Assembly (NCBI GenBank): GCA_026709335.1
Contig: JAPOTE010000005.1
Coordinates: 1-45,581 of the forward strand
DNA from: Bacteroidota bacterium
Lineage (GTDB): Bacteria; Bacteroidota; Rhodothermia; Rhodothermales; Bin80
Length of the DNA: 45,581 nucleotides
Direction of reading: 5' to 3'
Part shown: positions 24,404 through 35,400 of the stretch, piece by piece
Layout: every line of letters begins with the position of its first letter
Position numbering within the stretch: position 1 is the stretch's first letter
The notes under the pieces: generated by a model
Seen by the model: only the letters and a program-made list of their open reading frames with translations
Told to the model about the DNA's origin: nothing
Database searches by the model: none
Made by a program: the position numbers and the translations under genes

Positions 24404-27400
24404 ATGCAAAAAATCTTACTGAATTTTAGCGTGTATATTCTGTTTATGTTGCTGGGATTTTCTGCAGCAATTGATAACCTTGCCCATGCGCAAGATCACA
24501 CCGTATCAGGTATTGTGGTGTCGGCTTTTGATAACGAACCTCTACCAGGGGCTTCAGTTCTTGAGACGGGCACTTTGAATGGTACGGCAACCGATGTTGA
24601 TGGAACCTTTTCACTTAATGTCTCCAGTTCTGACGCATCGCTTTCCGTCACGTTTATCGGCTATTTGACTCAGACAATCGCAATTGAGGGTCGGGATTAC
24701 ATCACAATTTCACTTGAAGAGGATACCGGTCTTCTGGAGGAAGTGGTCGTCACTGCCGGAGGTATTGAACGGAAGGAGCGTGCACTCGGTTACTCCGTAA
24801 CCGAGATTGGTGGGGAGGATTTGCGAGAAGCGCGTGAGAATAATGTTGCCAACTCACTTTCCGGTAAAGTTGCAGGCGTCGTTGTTACGAAACCAGCGAC
24901 CGGGCCAGCGGGATCCAGTCGTGTAATTATTCGTGGAGCATCTTCACTTGGTGAAGATAGCCAACCGCTGTATGTAGTAGATGGTGTTCCGATTGATAAC
25001 ACAACTCTTGGAAGCGCCGGAATGTGGGGAGGCAGTGATGGTGGCGATGGGATTGGTTCAATTAATCCTGATGATATTGAAAAAATTTCGGTTCTTAAAG
25101 GACCCTCCGCAGCAGCATTATATGGTACTCGAGCCAAAAATGGTGTCATACTCATTACAACAAAAAGTGCCACCCCTGGAGTGGGATTAGGAATTGAGTT
25201 TTCCAGTAACACCACTTTTGAAAATGTCTTGGTGAATACTGACTGGCAGACTGAATATGGTCAAGGGACAACGGTTCTAGATGAAGATAAGCCTGACACT
25301 TGGCTAGGAGAAAAACCTACATCTGTAGATGAAGCTCTTTCAACCGCAGACGTTTCATGGGGGCCGCGATTTGATGGTAAGCAGTCACTCAGTTGGGATG
25401 GCTCTCAGCAGCCTTATAGTCTTGCCTCTGATCCAGTAAAATCCTTTTACAACACAGGGCTTACTACCACAAATAGTCTGGCTCTGACGACAGCAAATGA
25501 CATCAGCTCCTTACGTATTGGATTATCTCATCTACAGAACGAAGGAATCAGCCCGAATTCCGGTATCACAAGAACTTCGGTTTCGCTGCGAGGTGCTTCA
25601 AAATTTGGCTCCAAGCTAAGTGCTGATGCCAAAATGAATTTGATCCGAGAGTATGTAATCAATCGTCCCAGGCTAAGTGATTCCCCTGGAAATGCTAATT
25701 ACTCCGTCTATCAGTTAGCACGAAATGTTAATGTAGAATCTCTGAAATGCCCCCCCGAAGATCCTCAATGTACTGAATATGGGCAGGATGTTGATGGCAC
25801 CGAGCTACATCGCGGTTTATTTGGAAATACCTTTCAGCAAAACCCTTATTGGGCGGCTCACCAGTATAAGAACCAGGACGAAGATTTACGATTCCTGGGA
25901 TTTGTTTCCTTGGCATATCAGTTCGCGGAAGGCATCCAACTGAGAGGACGATTGGGTGGTGACACATATACGACACGTCGTACAGGACTCACCCCTTGGG
26001 GAACCGCTTACCAGCCTAATGGATCTCAGAACGAACAAGAATTTCGAATCACAGAGATCAATACAGATTTTCTTCTAACAGTTGATCGTAGCATAACGAG
26101 CCGAATTGGAATTCAAGCAACTGCAGGTGGGAATTTATTGTATCGGGAAAGGGAGGATCTTACGCTTTCCGGAAGAAATTACAGTGTTCCAGGTCTAGAG
26201 GTTGTAACGAATCAGGGACAACGTTCTAATGGCTACGGTTATAGCGAGAAGCAGATTAACTCACTCTATGGATCGGCAGAGATCGCCTTGGATGATTTTC
26301 TCTACCTCACTCTTACCGCACGAAATGATTGGTCATCTACACTCCCAACGGAGAATAACAGCTATTTTTACCCCTCTATCGGCGCTAGCCTTGTGCTAAC
26401 AGATGCGCTTAATTTGCCGGATTGGGTCAGTTTTGCAAAACTTCGTGCTTCTTGGGCGGAAGTGGGTGGAGATACCTCTCCATACCAACTTGCGCTTACT
26501 TACGGACTGGGTGGTAGTCATCTTGGTCAGCCTCGTGGAAATATTGCACAGGGAAGTATACCCCTGTCAGGTTTGAAACCTTCATCTACTGTTGGGATCG
26601 AGGGTGGTTTTGATGTGCGATTCCTAGAAAATCGTTTAGGCATAGATTTCACGTATTATAGTGAGAGTGCTACGGATCAGATTCTTTCTACAACGATCTC
26701 GAGTGCCTCAGGATTTGGGAGCCAAGTGATAAATGCGGGCGAAATCTCCAACAAAGGAATTGAATTACTCATCACCACGACTCCTATCCGTCAGGGGGAT
26801 TGGCGCTGGAATTTGGATTTAAACTTTGCACGTAACAGAAATGAAGTTATTGAACTTGTAGAAGGCCAAACTTCACTAGTACTTGGTGAAGCTCGACACA
26901 GAGGAAATTTTGTTACAGCTGATGTAGGAGAACCATATGGGTCAATCAAGGGCCGAAAATATCTTCGTCAAAATGTGCCTTCTGGCGGCTCTGATTGTGA
27001 TTCAACCGGCCCTATTGTTCATGATTCGGACGGATTACCAATACGAACATCTGACCTCTGTGTATTAGGAAACGGCTCTCCTGATCTAAGTGGTGGAGTT
27101 CGAAGTGCACTACGTTGGCGTAGTCTCTCACTCAACATGCTGTTTGATTTTCGTTTTGGTGGAGAACTTTTCTCAGTTACCAACAGTGCTGGATACGTTA
27201 ATGGACTCCATAAAAATACCCTCCAAGGTCGCGAAACAGGATATATCATCGGGGAAGGTGTTGATGAAGCTGGGCAGCCCAATAATGTAAAAGTTGATCC
27301 TCAAGACTATTTTTCCGAAATTGGTGGTGGAACGATTGGTGAGGAATTCGTTTATGACGCCAGCTTTGTGAAGTTACGAGAAGTTCAGATTAACTATAAT

Positions 27401-27604
27401 CTGCCATCACGCTTATTTGCGCGTACGCCGGTCAAGTTTGTTTCTATTTCCCTTGTCGCCAGGAATCTATGGTTGATTCACAGCAATGTGGATAACATTG
27501 ATCCTGAATCTCTTTATAACAGCACGAATCGAGGAATCGGACTTGAGCATTCAGGGGTGCCGCAGACAAGAAGCGTAGGATTCAATCTTAATGTCCGACT
27601 GTAA
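24404..27604 (+). CDS. susC: SusC/RagA-family TonB-dependent outer membrane transporter
   Basis: A 1,066-residue outer-membrane beta-barrel transporter driven by TonB. It has a signal peptide (about residues 1-29, ending AHAQD), a carboxypeptidase-like domain (TVSGIVVSAFDNEPLPGASV), and a TonB box-like region and plug (LEEVVVTAGGIERKERALGY, VANSLSGKVAGVVV, PLYVVDGVPIDN, LKGPSAAALYGTRAKNGVIL), then the long barrel ending in SVGFNLNVRL with an aromatic-poor but hydrophobic C-terminus. susD follows 29 bases later, forming the usual pair. The ligand (glycan, peptide or other) cannot be told, as no glycoside hydrolase or sigma/anti-sigma pair is next to it. Confidence 0.93.
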   Translation: MQKILLNFSVYILFMLLGFSAAIDNLAHAQDHTVSGIVVSAFDNEPLPGASVLETGTLNGTATDVDGTFSLNVSSSDASLSVTFIGYLTQTIAIEGRDYITISLEEDTGLLEEVVVTAGGIERKERALGYSVTEIGGEDLREARENNVANSLSGKVAGVVVTKPATGPAGSSRVIIRGASSLGEDSQPLYVVDGVPIDNTTLGSAGMWGGSDGGDGIGSINPDDIEKISVLKGPSAAALYGTRAKNGVILITTKSATPGVGLGIEFSSNTTFENVLVNTDWQTEYGQGTTVLDEDKPDTWLGEKPTSVDEALSTADVSWGPRFDGKQSLSWDGSQQPYSLASDPVKSFYNTGLTTTNSLALTTANDISSLRIGLSHLQNEGISPNSGITRTSVSLRGASKFGSKLSADAKMNLIREYVINRPRLSDSPGNANYSVYQLARNVNVESLKCPPEDPQCTEYGQDVDGTELHRGLFGNTFQQNPYWAAHQYKNQDEDLRFLGFVSLAYQFAEGIQLRGRLGGDTYTTRRTGLTPWGTAYQPNGSQNEQEFRITEINTDFLLTVDRSITSRIGIQATAGGNLLYREREDLTLSGRNYSVPGLEVVTNQGQRSNGYGYSEKQINSLYGSAEIALDDFLYLTLTARNDWSSTLPTENNSYFYPSIGASLVLTDALNLPDWVSFAKLRASWAEVGGDTSPYQLALTYGLGGSHLGQPRGNIAQGSIPLSGLKPSSTVGIEGGFDVRFLENRLGIDFTYYSESATDQILSTTISSASGFGSQVINAGEISNKGIELLITTTPIRQGDWRWNLDLNFARNRNEVIELVEGQTSLVLGEARHRGNFVTADVGEPYGSIKGRKYLRQNVPSGGSDCDSTGPIVHDSDGLPIRTSDLCVLGNGSPDLSGGVRSALRWRSLSLNMLFDFRFGGELFSVTNSAGYVNGLHKNTLQGRETGYIIGEGVDEAGQPNNVKVDPQDYFSEIGGGTIGEEFVYDASFVKLREVQINYNLPSRLFARTPVKFVSISLVARNLWLIHSNVDNIDPESLYNSTNRGIGLEHSGVPQTRSVGFNLNVRL

Positions 27605-27633
27605 CTCCCGATAACCAGATAATCTAAGATAAA

Positions 27634-29163
27634 ATGACTCAATTAAAAAGATTTTCATTATTTGCTGTTGCCTTGAGTTTGTCTCTTCTGATTGCCTCGT
27701 GTGACTCGGGCTTTGAGGAAATGAACATAAATCCAACGCAAGCCGATCAGATAGATCCTAACTTTAAGTTGACCAATATCCAACTGGGAATAAGCGGTGA
27801 GCGTTATGAAAATTGGCGGACAAACCTAATTTACAGTTCCGTTATGATTCAGCATTTGGCTGCTCTGCCGGGGTACTGGTCGGGGGATAAATATTTCTAC
27901 AATAGTGCCTATTCCTCAGCAATGTGGGATCGCTATTATCCAAATATTGCTAAGAATATAGAAGATCTCCTTGAACAAACCGCAGAGGATCCAGAGTTCG
28001 TGAATATGCATCATATAACTCAGATAGTGCGGATAATCATGTATCATCGCCTCACTGATTTGTATGGAGATATCCCATATTCCGAGGCTGGCAGAGGATT
28101 TATTGACGGGATTACTCATCCCAAGTACGATGCTCAGTCATTCATTTATCCTGACATGCTTTCTAGGCTTGAGGCCGCGACTAATGCATTCAACTCTGGT
28201 AGCCCCTCCTTTGGTGGAGGAGATTTGATTTACCAAGGGGATGTTGAAAAATGGAGGAAATTTGCTAACTCTCTCATGTTGAGATTGGGTATGCGCTTGA
28301 CTGAAGTCGATCCAGGTGCAGCTCAAAGCTGGGTTCAGAAGGCCATTGCTGGTGGAACTATGGAAAGTAATGACGACATCGCCTATGTTCCTCATAACGA
28401 CCCTGCCGGTTGGCCCAACGGAAATGGTCAAGTATTTGGGGCTGATGGAAACCCGCGAATGAGCGAATTTTTCGTCAACTGGATGAAAGATCATAATGAT
28501 CCCCGCTTATTTGTCTACGGTCAAACCCCCGTTGCTGGTGCTGATCCAATAGGTCTGCCAAATGGCCGAATTACCGGTGGGTCGGATCCCAATATTGGGA
28601 TAGAGAATCATGCTAGCTGGGTAAGCTGTGATTCAGGTGCTACGCCATGTGGTATGGATATCTATATGGTTCCCAATGATGTTATCACGGGAACGGATGA
28701 TCCCATGTTTTTCATGACTTACGCCGAAGTAGAATTTCTCAAAGCTGAAGCTGCTGTGCGGGGATGGTACAGTGGAGACGCTGCAACTCATTACACCAAT
28801 GGTGTTCGTGCAGCCATGGAATATCTTGCGATGTATGGTGCTGCAGGAGCAATTTCCAGTGCTGATATTGATGCATATCTTGCGGCAAATCCTTACGATC
28901 CAGCAAATGGATTGAAAATGATAAGTGAACAGATTTGGGCAGCAGTTTTGTTGAACGAATATGAGGCTTATGCTAACTGGAGAAGGACTGGCTATCCCGA
29001 ACTTACGCCAACAAATCACCCGCGTAATGTGACTGGCGGAACCATTCCTCGCCGCTTGCGATATAGAGCACTGGAGGCAGTAGCTAATCCTGAGAATTAT
29101 GCTGCAGCCATCGCTGCTCAGGGACCTGACGAACTTACAACGCGTATTTGGTGGGATAAATAG
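27634..29163 (+). CDS. susD: SusD/RagB-family outer membrane lipoprotein
   Basis: A 509-residue surface lipoprotein that binds the ligand and caps the SusC channel. The signal sequence ends in the lipobox LIASC with the acylated Cys23. YGDIPYSEAGRGF, SLMLRLGMRLTEVDP and FFMTYAEVEFLKAEAA are typical SusD segments, rich in TPR-like helices. It is co-oriented with susC and closes the operon, followed by a strong terminator at 29177-29231. Confidence 0.93.
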   Translation: MTQLKRFSLFAVALSLSLLIASCDSGFEEMNINPTQADQIDPNFKLTNIQLGISGERYENWRTNLIYSSVMIQHLAALPGYWSGDKYFYNSAYSSAMWDRYYPNIAKNIEDLLEQTAEDPEFVNMHHITQIVRIIMYHRLTDLYGDIPYSEAGRGFIDGITHPKYDAQSFIYPDMLSRLEAATNAFNSGSPSFGGGDLIYQGDVEKWRKFANSLMLRLGMRLTEVDPGAAQSWVQKAIAGGTMESNDDIAYVPHNDPAGWPNGNGQVFGADGNPRMSEFFVNWMKDHNDPRLFVYGQTPVAGADPIGLPNGRITGGSDPNIGIENHASWVSCDSGATPCGMDIYMVPNDVITGTDDPMFFMTYAEVEFLKAEAAVRGWYSGDAATHYTNGVRAAMEYLAMYGAAGAISSADIDAYLAANPYDPANGLKMISEQIWAAVLLNEYEAYANWRRTGYPELTPTNHPRNVTGGTIPRRLRYRALEAVANPENYAAAIAAQGPDELTTRIWWDK

Positions 29164-29176
29164 TCATCTTTCAAAG

Positions 29177-29231
29177 AAAATCAAACAGGGGCATCTGGGG
29201 ACCAGAATACCAGATGTCCCTGTTTGATTTT
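29177..29231 (+). terminator. strong hairpin terminator after susD
   Basis: Two 22-base arms (29177-29198 and 29210-29231) pair with one G-U, around an 11-base loop, beginning with AAAATCAAACAGGG. The A-rich 5' side and T-rich 3' end give a U tract in either direction, so it may terminate from both strands. It lies 14 bases after the susD stop. Confidence 0.85.
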
Positions 29232-29387
29232 CGGGAAATTCATGTTTTTATTTTGGATTGATTCCGCTGGATTTCTATCTCTTTTTGAAGTACATGCACC
29301 CATAAAAGCATGTAAGTGCTTTTTGTCAAGCAAGAAGTACACGACTTGGTGGTACCATTTTCACAGAAAGGATATGAGTACTGAATC

Positions 29388-30620
29388 ATGCTAAATACAC
29401 CCGAAGAAATTGAACAGCAATTAGCTGCTGGAGAAGATTCTCTCGTTGAATTCAAGGAGGTAATTCTTGGCTCCAAGGGAGTAAGATCACCTAATTCTGA
29501 AGCATTTGCAGGCGAGATGATTGCTTTCGCAAATGCGAATGGAGGAACTGTTTTATTAGGTGTAGATGATGAGGGAATCGTTCAGGGGCTTCCTGAAACA
29601 CGAATTAAGGATGTAGAAGACTGGGTTATCAACGTAGCTACTAATAATTGTGAGCCGCCAATTGAGCCTGTACTGACTAAACGACGTCTTTCCCGTCCTG
29701 ATGGTAATAGAACCACTGTATTATTAGTGAGGATTCTCAGGGGATTATTTGTTCATGCTACGAATACTGGGCGCCATTATGTACGTGTCGGATCAAGTAA
29801 GCAGATACTTTCTGGCCCTCGACTTGTAAGATTATTTCAGAATCGCGGTCAAGCTATTATTTTTGACGAGCAACCCGTCCCTACCGCAACACAAAATGAT
29901 CTGGATCAAACCAAACTCAAACATTACTTCAAAAGAGGCCCAAAAGCAATAACCTGGATAGATCTTCTTCGAAATACGAGGATCACTTCACCAACAGAAG
30001 ATGGTTTGCTTTGCCCCACCGTGGCAGGTTTATTGATATTTAGTGAAATGCCACAGAACCACTTACCCTCTGCATTTATAGAAGCTGCTGTTTATCGAGG
30101 CACTCGCCGAACATCTGATGAATTAGTACATGCAGAAAGTATCAAGGGTTGTGTTGGCACACAAATTGAAGGTGCAATAAAGTTTGTAGATCGTTTTATG
30201 CTGAGACCGGCCCGTAAACCACTCGGGCGTGTAGATTATCCTCAATTCAACATCCATGCAGTTTACGAGGCCGTTGTAAACGCTGTTGCACACAGAGATT
30301 ATTCTATCAGAGGATCCAAAATACGATTATTCCTTTACTCGGATCGATTAGAAATTTCCAGTCCTGGAGGATTACCGAATACTCTAACCCTGAAGACCAT
30401 GGCATTCCGAGTATTTACGAGAAATCAGTTGTTGGTTAACTTTCTGTCACGGATGATTTCACCAATAACAGGAAATGCATTCCTTGAATCAAGAGGTGAG
30501 GGTATAGAAACGATCCTTGATCTCAGTGAGACGCATTCAGGTCGGGTTCCCGAATACAACTTGTACGGGGATGAATTATTATTGACAATTTGGGGTAAAC
30601 CTTCTCCCCACGAGTCTTGA
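29388..30620 (+). CDS. AlbA_2 domain / HATPase_c_4 regulator
   Basis: A 410-residue protein of the common two-domain type: an N-terminal AlbA_2 (Schlafen-like) domain (SLVEFKEVILGSKGVRSPNS, MIAFANANGGTVLLGVDDEG, RHYVRVGSSKQ) and a C-terminal GHKL-like region (AVVNAVAHRDYSIRGSKIRL, DRLEISSPGGLP, ESRGEGIETIL). These are annotated as transcriptional regulators or RecG-like proteins; the real function is not settled. It is the second AlbA_2 protein flanking susCD. Downstream lies the end of the convergent GWxTD gene. Confidence 0.85.
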   Translation: MLNTPEEIEQQLAAGEDSLVEFKEVILGSKGVRSPNSEAFAGEMIAFANANGGTVLLGVDDEGIVQGLPETRIKDVEDWVINVATNNCEPPIEPVLTKRRLSRPDGNRTTVLLVRILRGLFVHATNTGRHYVRVGSSKQILSGPRLVRLFQNRGQAIIFDEQPVPTATQNDLDQTKLKHYFKRGPKAITWIDLLRNTRITSPTEDGLLCPTVAGLLIFSEMPQNHLPSAFIEAAVYRGTRRTSDELVHAESIKGCVGTQIEGAIKFVDRFMLRPARKPLGRVDYPQFNIHAVYEAVVNAVAHRDYSIRGSKIRLFLYSDRLEISSPGGLPNTLTLKTMAFRVFTRNQLLVNFLSRMISPITGNAFLESRGEGIETILDLSETHSGRVPEYNLYGDELLLTIWGKPSPHES

Positions 30621-30727
30621 AGGAGGTGGAGATCAATAGTCTGCAGAGTCGATTTTCCAGAATATTAAGGGGAAATCACCAGAGCTACTTGACATTCCCA
30701 TTACTCGAATACCCGTCACCAATCTCT

Positions 30728-32434
30728 CTATTTTACGTAATCCAAGTCAATAGATCTGGAGACAGAAATTCCAGTGATCAGATCTGTTACGGTTAATGTG
30801 AGAACAAACGGGCCAGGAGTATCCCATTGGTCAATGTCTATGGAAATATATTCACGAATTGTAGCAGTATACCCCTCATATTCAAAGGAAGTAGTAATAG
30901 GTTCTTTGTTTTCTCCACTCAGTGAGTATTCAATCGTGTAATTCGTTCTGTCCGTTTCATTGAAACGCAGAAAGTAGGATTCGAAATATAGTCCAAGAGG
31001 AATGCCAGAGTAGATTTCTCGATCCACAAGAGGAGTTGCTCCATCAAATGTATTTGCTGACTCAAGCAGAAGTGGTTTCAGATCACTTAATTCAAGTGAA
31101 TCATCATCTGATCTTAAAATATCTATGCCATCTAGGTTCATAACCCCAATGCCCCAGATGGTAGAGGGCTGTGGAGGGATTGAATCGGGTACGGTCCAGT
31201 GAAGAGTCCATTGTAAGGCCATAGATGATGGAGAGCTGAGATCGGAAGTTACCCAGGAATAAACTCGTGGTTCTGTATCAGATCCTTCCGGGAGGTGATA
31301 GCGCCGAATTTGGATATTTCGGGGTTCAAATTCAGAATCTCGGTGTGCAAACCCGATACTTAATATGTAGTCATCCGAAGCTTTCTGTCCCAATTGCCTT
31401 GTACGACGAAGCATAGAACGGCTAGGGCGTAAATCTCGCACATCAAGATTCCAATATGTTTCCAGGCGTGTAGAGCCATCTTCCTGTAAAAAGCGGCTGA
31501 ATCGAACTTGTGGTTTGAGTTCGATTGCATTTCCATAAACCCTGGTTGTGCTGGTAGGGATTGTTTCCTCACGTCGCTTCTGATGTTGATCATCTCTCAT
31601 ACGAGAGTCCATGATAGTCCTTTGAGAAAATTCATACGGACGCAATGGCGCAGAGGTTGGTAATGCAGTATAGTTAGAGACTGCATCATAGACCGTACCA
31701 TAGTGATCATGTTGCATGGCCATTTGTCCGAATATATCTTCCATCCAGGCGAGAAGGACTTCAACTCGTCTGCGCGTTCCCCGAAGATTTGACGGGATCA
31801 GAGATTCAGAGGTAGTAACCCGATATGGTCGACGGCGCGATGTCTGTACAAAAAGGAAATGGGCATCATCGTGAATGCCTCGATAAACCCACAACTCGTT
31901 TCTAGGAAGACGATATTCAATAGGTAAAATCTGTAGCCGTGGATTTAGAAGAGAAATTACAGTTTCTCTCCAGGGCTTACCAAATCTTACGAAGATACGG
32001 CCTCGATCATCTACACCGAGCGAATCTTTGTTATAGGCATAATTACGTTCTGCGTAATAAACTCGATATAAATGCTCTTCAATTCGTTCATTATCAAAAG
32101 TAGCAGGCAAAGGATCTTGTTGACGCCACCACGAAACTATTCGATTGGCATCTTCAAATGAACCTTGACCAGCGATGAGTAAACGACTTGATTTGTTAAC
32201 TTGTAATTGCTCAGGTGTAATCAAAGCAATCCAGCGCAAATGTTTTTTCAGATCTTCTGAATCTCCGGCATTTGGGTCGGCAGCCTGCGCAATCCATTCA
32301 AGATATTTAGTAGAGGCCTCCCCATACAAGGAGATATTTTCTTCCGTGAAGATTTGAGCAATTTCAGCCTCTTGGGCGCAAAGCGATGAAATGATCAATG
32401 ATTGAATCCAACAAATGGAAAGAACGCGTATCAT
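30728..32434 (-). CDS. secreted GWxTD-domain-like protein
   Basis: A 568-residue exported protein. The signal peptide MIRVLSICWIQSLIISSLCAQ selects the ATG at 32434; the longer frame to 32527 would run into the divergent gene. Residues about 110-210 match the GWxTD domain: RIVSWWRQQDPLPAT, EEHLYRVYYAERNYA, DDRGRIFVRFGKPW and LWVYR. The naming motif is degenerate, with DSLGVDDRGR lacking the tryptophan. A beta-sandwich-like C-terminus follows. The domain is found mainly in Bacteroidota, Rhodothermota and related phyla and its function is unknown to me. It is divergent from the CRTAC1-like gene with only 43 bases between. Confidence 0.7.
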   Translation of the reverse strand: MIRVLSICWIQSLIISSLCAQEAEIAQIFTEENISLYGEASTKYLEWIAQAADPNAGDSEDLKKHLRWIALITPEQLQVNKSSRLLIAGQGSFEDANRIVSWWRQQDPLPATFDNERIEEHLYRVYYAERNYAYNKDSLGVDDRGRIFVRFGKPWRETVISLLNPRLQILPIEYRLPRNELWVYRGIHDDAHFLFVQTSRRRPYRVTTSESLIPSNLRGTRRRVEVLLAWMEDIFGQMAMQHDHYGTVYDAVSNYTALPTSAPLRPYEFSQRTIMDSRMRDDQHQKRREETIPTSTTRVYGNAIELKPQVRFSRFLQEDGSTRLETYWNLDVRDLRPSRSMLRRTRQLGQKASDDYILSIGFAHRDSEFEPRNIQIRRYHLPEGSDTEPRVYSWVTSDLSSPSSMALQWTLHWTVPDSIPPQPSTIWGIGVMNLDGIDILRSDDDSLELSDLKPLLLESANTFDGATPLVDREIYSGIPLGLYFESYFLRFNETDRTNYTIEYSLSGENKEPITTSFEYEGYTATIREYISIDIDQWDTPGPFVLTLTVTDLITGISVSRSIDLDYVK

Positions 32435-32477
32435 AATCGTTGGACTTAATGTGATTATTTTCGAAGTCACTGAGAGA

Positions 32478-35400
32478 ATGTTACATCCGTGGAAATATAC
32501 TGTATTCATTTTTAGCCTGATGGCCATAATCGGTTGTACTCAGGAACGTTCATTATTTACACAGATGGAGGAAACCGGTATATCTTTCGAAAATCGTCTT
32601 GTTGAGCAAGACGCATTTAATGTGCTTGAGTATGAATATTTTTACAATGGAGGAGGAGTTGCAGCAGGGGATCTAAACAACGATGGGCTGGTAGATCTTT
32701 ATTTCACCGCCAATATGGCCCCGGATCAACTGTATTTGAATCAAGGAAACTGGTCATTTAAGGAGATTACGGAAGAGGCAGGAATTGTCCACGAACCAAC
32801 CTGGACTACGGGAGTCACCATGGTTGACGTAAATAGTGATGGGTTACTGGATATATATGTGTGTCGCAGTGGAAATGTCAAAACTGATCGGAGGCGCAAT
32901 TCTCTTTACATCAATCAAGGCAACTTCTTCTTCAAGGATGAGGCAGAGGCTTACGGCTTGGATGATCCATCCTATTCCAATCACGCAGCGTTTTTTGACT
33001 ATGACAATGATGGCGATCTAGACATGTATCTGCTGAATCATTCCATACGCAGATATTCTCATTTCGTTGTTGATTATATGCGCGCGCAGCGTGATTCGCT
33101 GGCGGGGGACAAGCTTTTTCGAAATGATAATGGAAAATTTACTGATGTAAGTGAGGAGGCTGGAATTATCGGTAACCCACTGAGTTATGGTTTGAGTGTT
33201 GTTGTGAGTGACATAAACGGAGATATGTGGCCAGATCTGTATATATCTAATGACTACATTGAAGATGATTACCTCTATATAAACCAGAAAGATGGCACAT
33301 TTTCTGAATCAATTCGATACTACTTGACACATACCTCATATGCATCCATGGGAGCAGACATTGCAGATATCAACAATGATTTACACCCAGACATTTTTAC
33401 GTTGGACATGTTGGCTGAGGATAACTATCGTCAAAAAGTGCTAAAAGGCCCAGAAGATTATAATTTCTATACCCAATTACGCATAGATGGGTTTCATGAA
33501 CAATACATGAGGAATATGCTACATTTGAGGCGAGGGCCGGATTACGTTGAAATTGGGCAGCTCTCGGGCGTTTCGAATACAGACTGGAGCTGGGCGCCAA
33601 TTTTTGCTGACCTGGATCGTGATCTTCAAATAGATTTATTTGTAACCAATGGTTATTTGAGAGATTATACGGATCTGGATTTTCTATCAACGACATTACC
33701 GAATGCATCCAGACAGGCCCAGATGCGTGGTGAAGCTGTCTCGGGTTTGGAGATGGTCACTCAGATGCCGACTACGAGAATTCCCAACTACGCATACAGG
33801 GGACACGACGGGATTCGGTTCAAAAATGTTACGAGTGATTGGGGGCTGGATCTGCCAACCCATTCTAATGGAATGGTTCTTGCCGATTTAGACGGTGATC
33901 TTGATTTAGATATAATTATCAATAATCTTAATCAGCCCGCTCTTCTATATCGTAATGAGGCAGAGGAGCAGGGTAGGGGAGCCGGGTTACGAGTCGTACT
34001 AGAGGGGGCACCAGGAAATATCAATGGCATTGGGGCAAAAGTGATAGTCCATGGGAAAGGAAAATCAATTATGCAAGAGGCATTTTATATCCGCGGGTAC
34101 CTTTCGTCTCTCGTACCAAATCTGATTTTTGGAACTGGAGATTGGAAGGAAGTAGATGTAGAAATTTACTGGCCTGATGGTCAGTTTCAGCGACTGAATG
34201 ATGTTACTACTGCGCAGACAGTGTATGTAAAGCATGCCGAAGCAAAATCAAAAAAGATATCAGGTTCTCCTCCTAAGGAGTTTAAGATATTGTTAATGCC
34301 AGATACCCTTTCAGGAATCAATTATTTGCATCAGGAGGACAACTATTCAGATTGGCATCAACACCCTCTGTTACCACGCGATTGGGCGCAAGAGGGACCG
34401 GCTTTAGCAGATGGTGATATCAATGGTGATCAACTCACAGATCTTTTCATAGGGGGTGGGAGGGGGCAGCCAGCAAGTTTATTCCTTCAACAATTGGATA
34501 GTACCTATGTAGAGGTGAGCCTCCCGATATTTGAGGAGCATGCAGAATATGAAGATGTAGACGCTGTTTTATTGGATTTCACGGGAGATGGTCTTCTGGA
34601 TCTCTATGTAGTGAGCGGAGGTGGATCAGATCCAGATTATTGGCAGGATCGAGTTTACATCAATACAGGTTTTGGTGGGTTGATCTATGCTCCGCAAATG
34701 ATCCCTTCAATGGAAACTGTTACCAGTAGTATTGCACCTTATGATTTCGATGCGGATGGTGATTTTGATCTTTTTGTAGGCGGGCTTCATATTCCTGAAC
34801 AATATGGAATTTCCCCACGAAGTTATCTATTGGAGAATACTCAAAACGGTTTTCAAGATGAGACTCAAAATTGGGGGCCCGATTTGCAATATCCCGGCAT
34901 GATCACCACCGCAACCTGGGTAGACATATATGGTGATGAGGTCAAGGAGCTAATCGTTGCAGGCCATTGGATGCCAATTAGGGCTTTCTGTAAATTAAAT
35001 GATTCCGATCATCTTGAAGATTGTAGTAATCTAGTAGGATTGACCGAAACTAGTGGTTTTTGGAATCAAATTATCCCTGCTGATTTAGATATGGACGGTG
35101 ATATTGATCTAATTGCTGGAAATCGAGGCCTGAATACACAAATTCGTATATCTCCTGACCAACCTGCAACATTATATGTAGGAGATTTTGATCGTTCAGG
35201 AACCTGGGAGGTGATATATAGCAACTTTGTAAAAGAACTTGATGTTCCAGTTGCTTCCCGAGATCAGATGGTTGCTCAGTTACCCGAAATTCGGGTACGA
35301 TTTCCGAAATATTCAGATTACGCTGCAGCGACAACAAGTGAAATTCTGGCAGGATATGAGCAGGTACCCGAGTTCCTTAAAGCCGAAAATAGCGCTTCGG

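Noticed and set aside
24790-25215. 141-codon open frame on the minus strand inside susC
   Set aside because: It is antisense to a well-supported SusC coding region with no family signature, and is explained by low stop density in the opposite frame.
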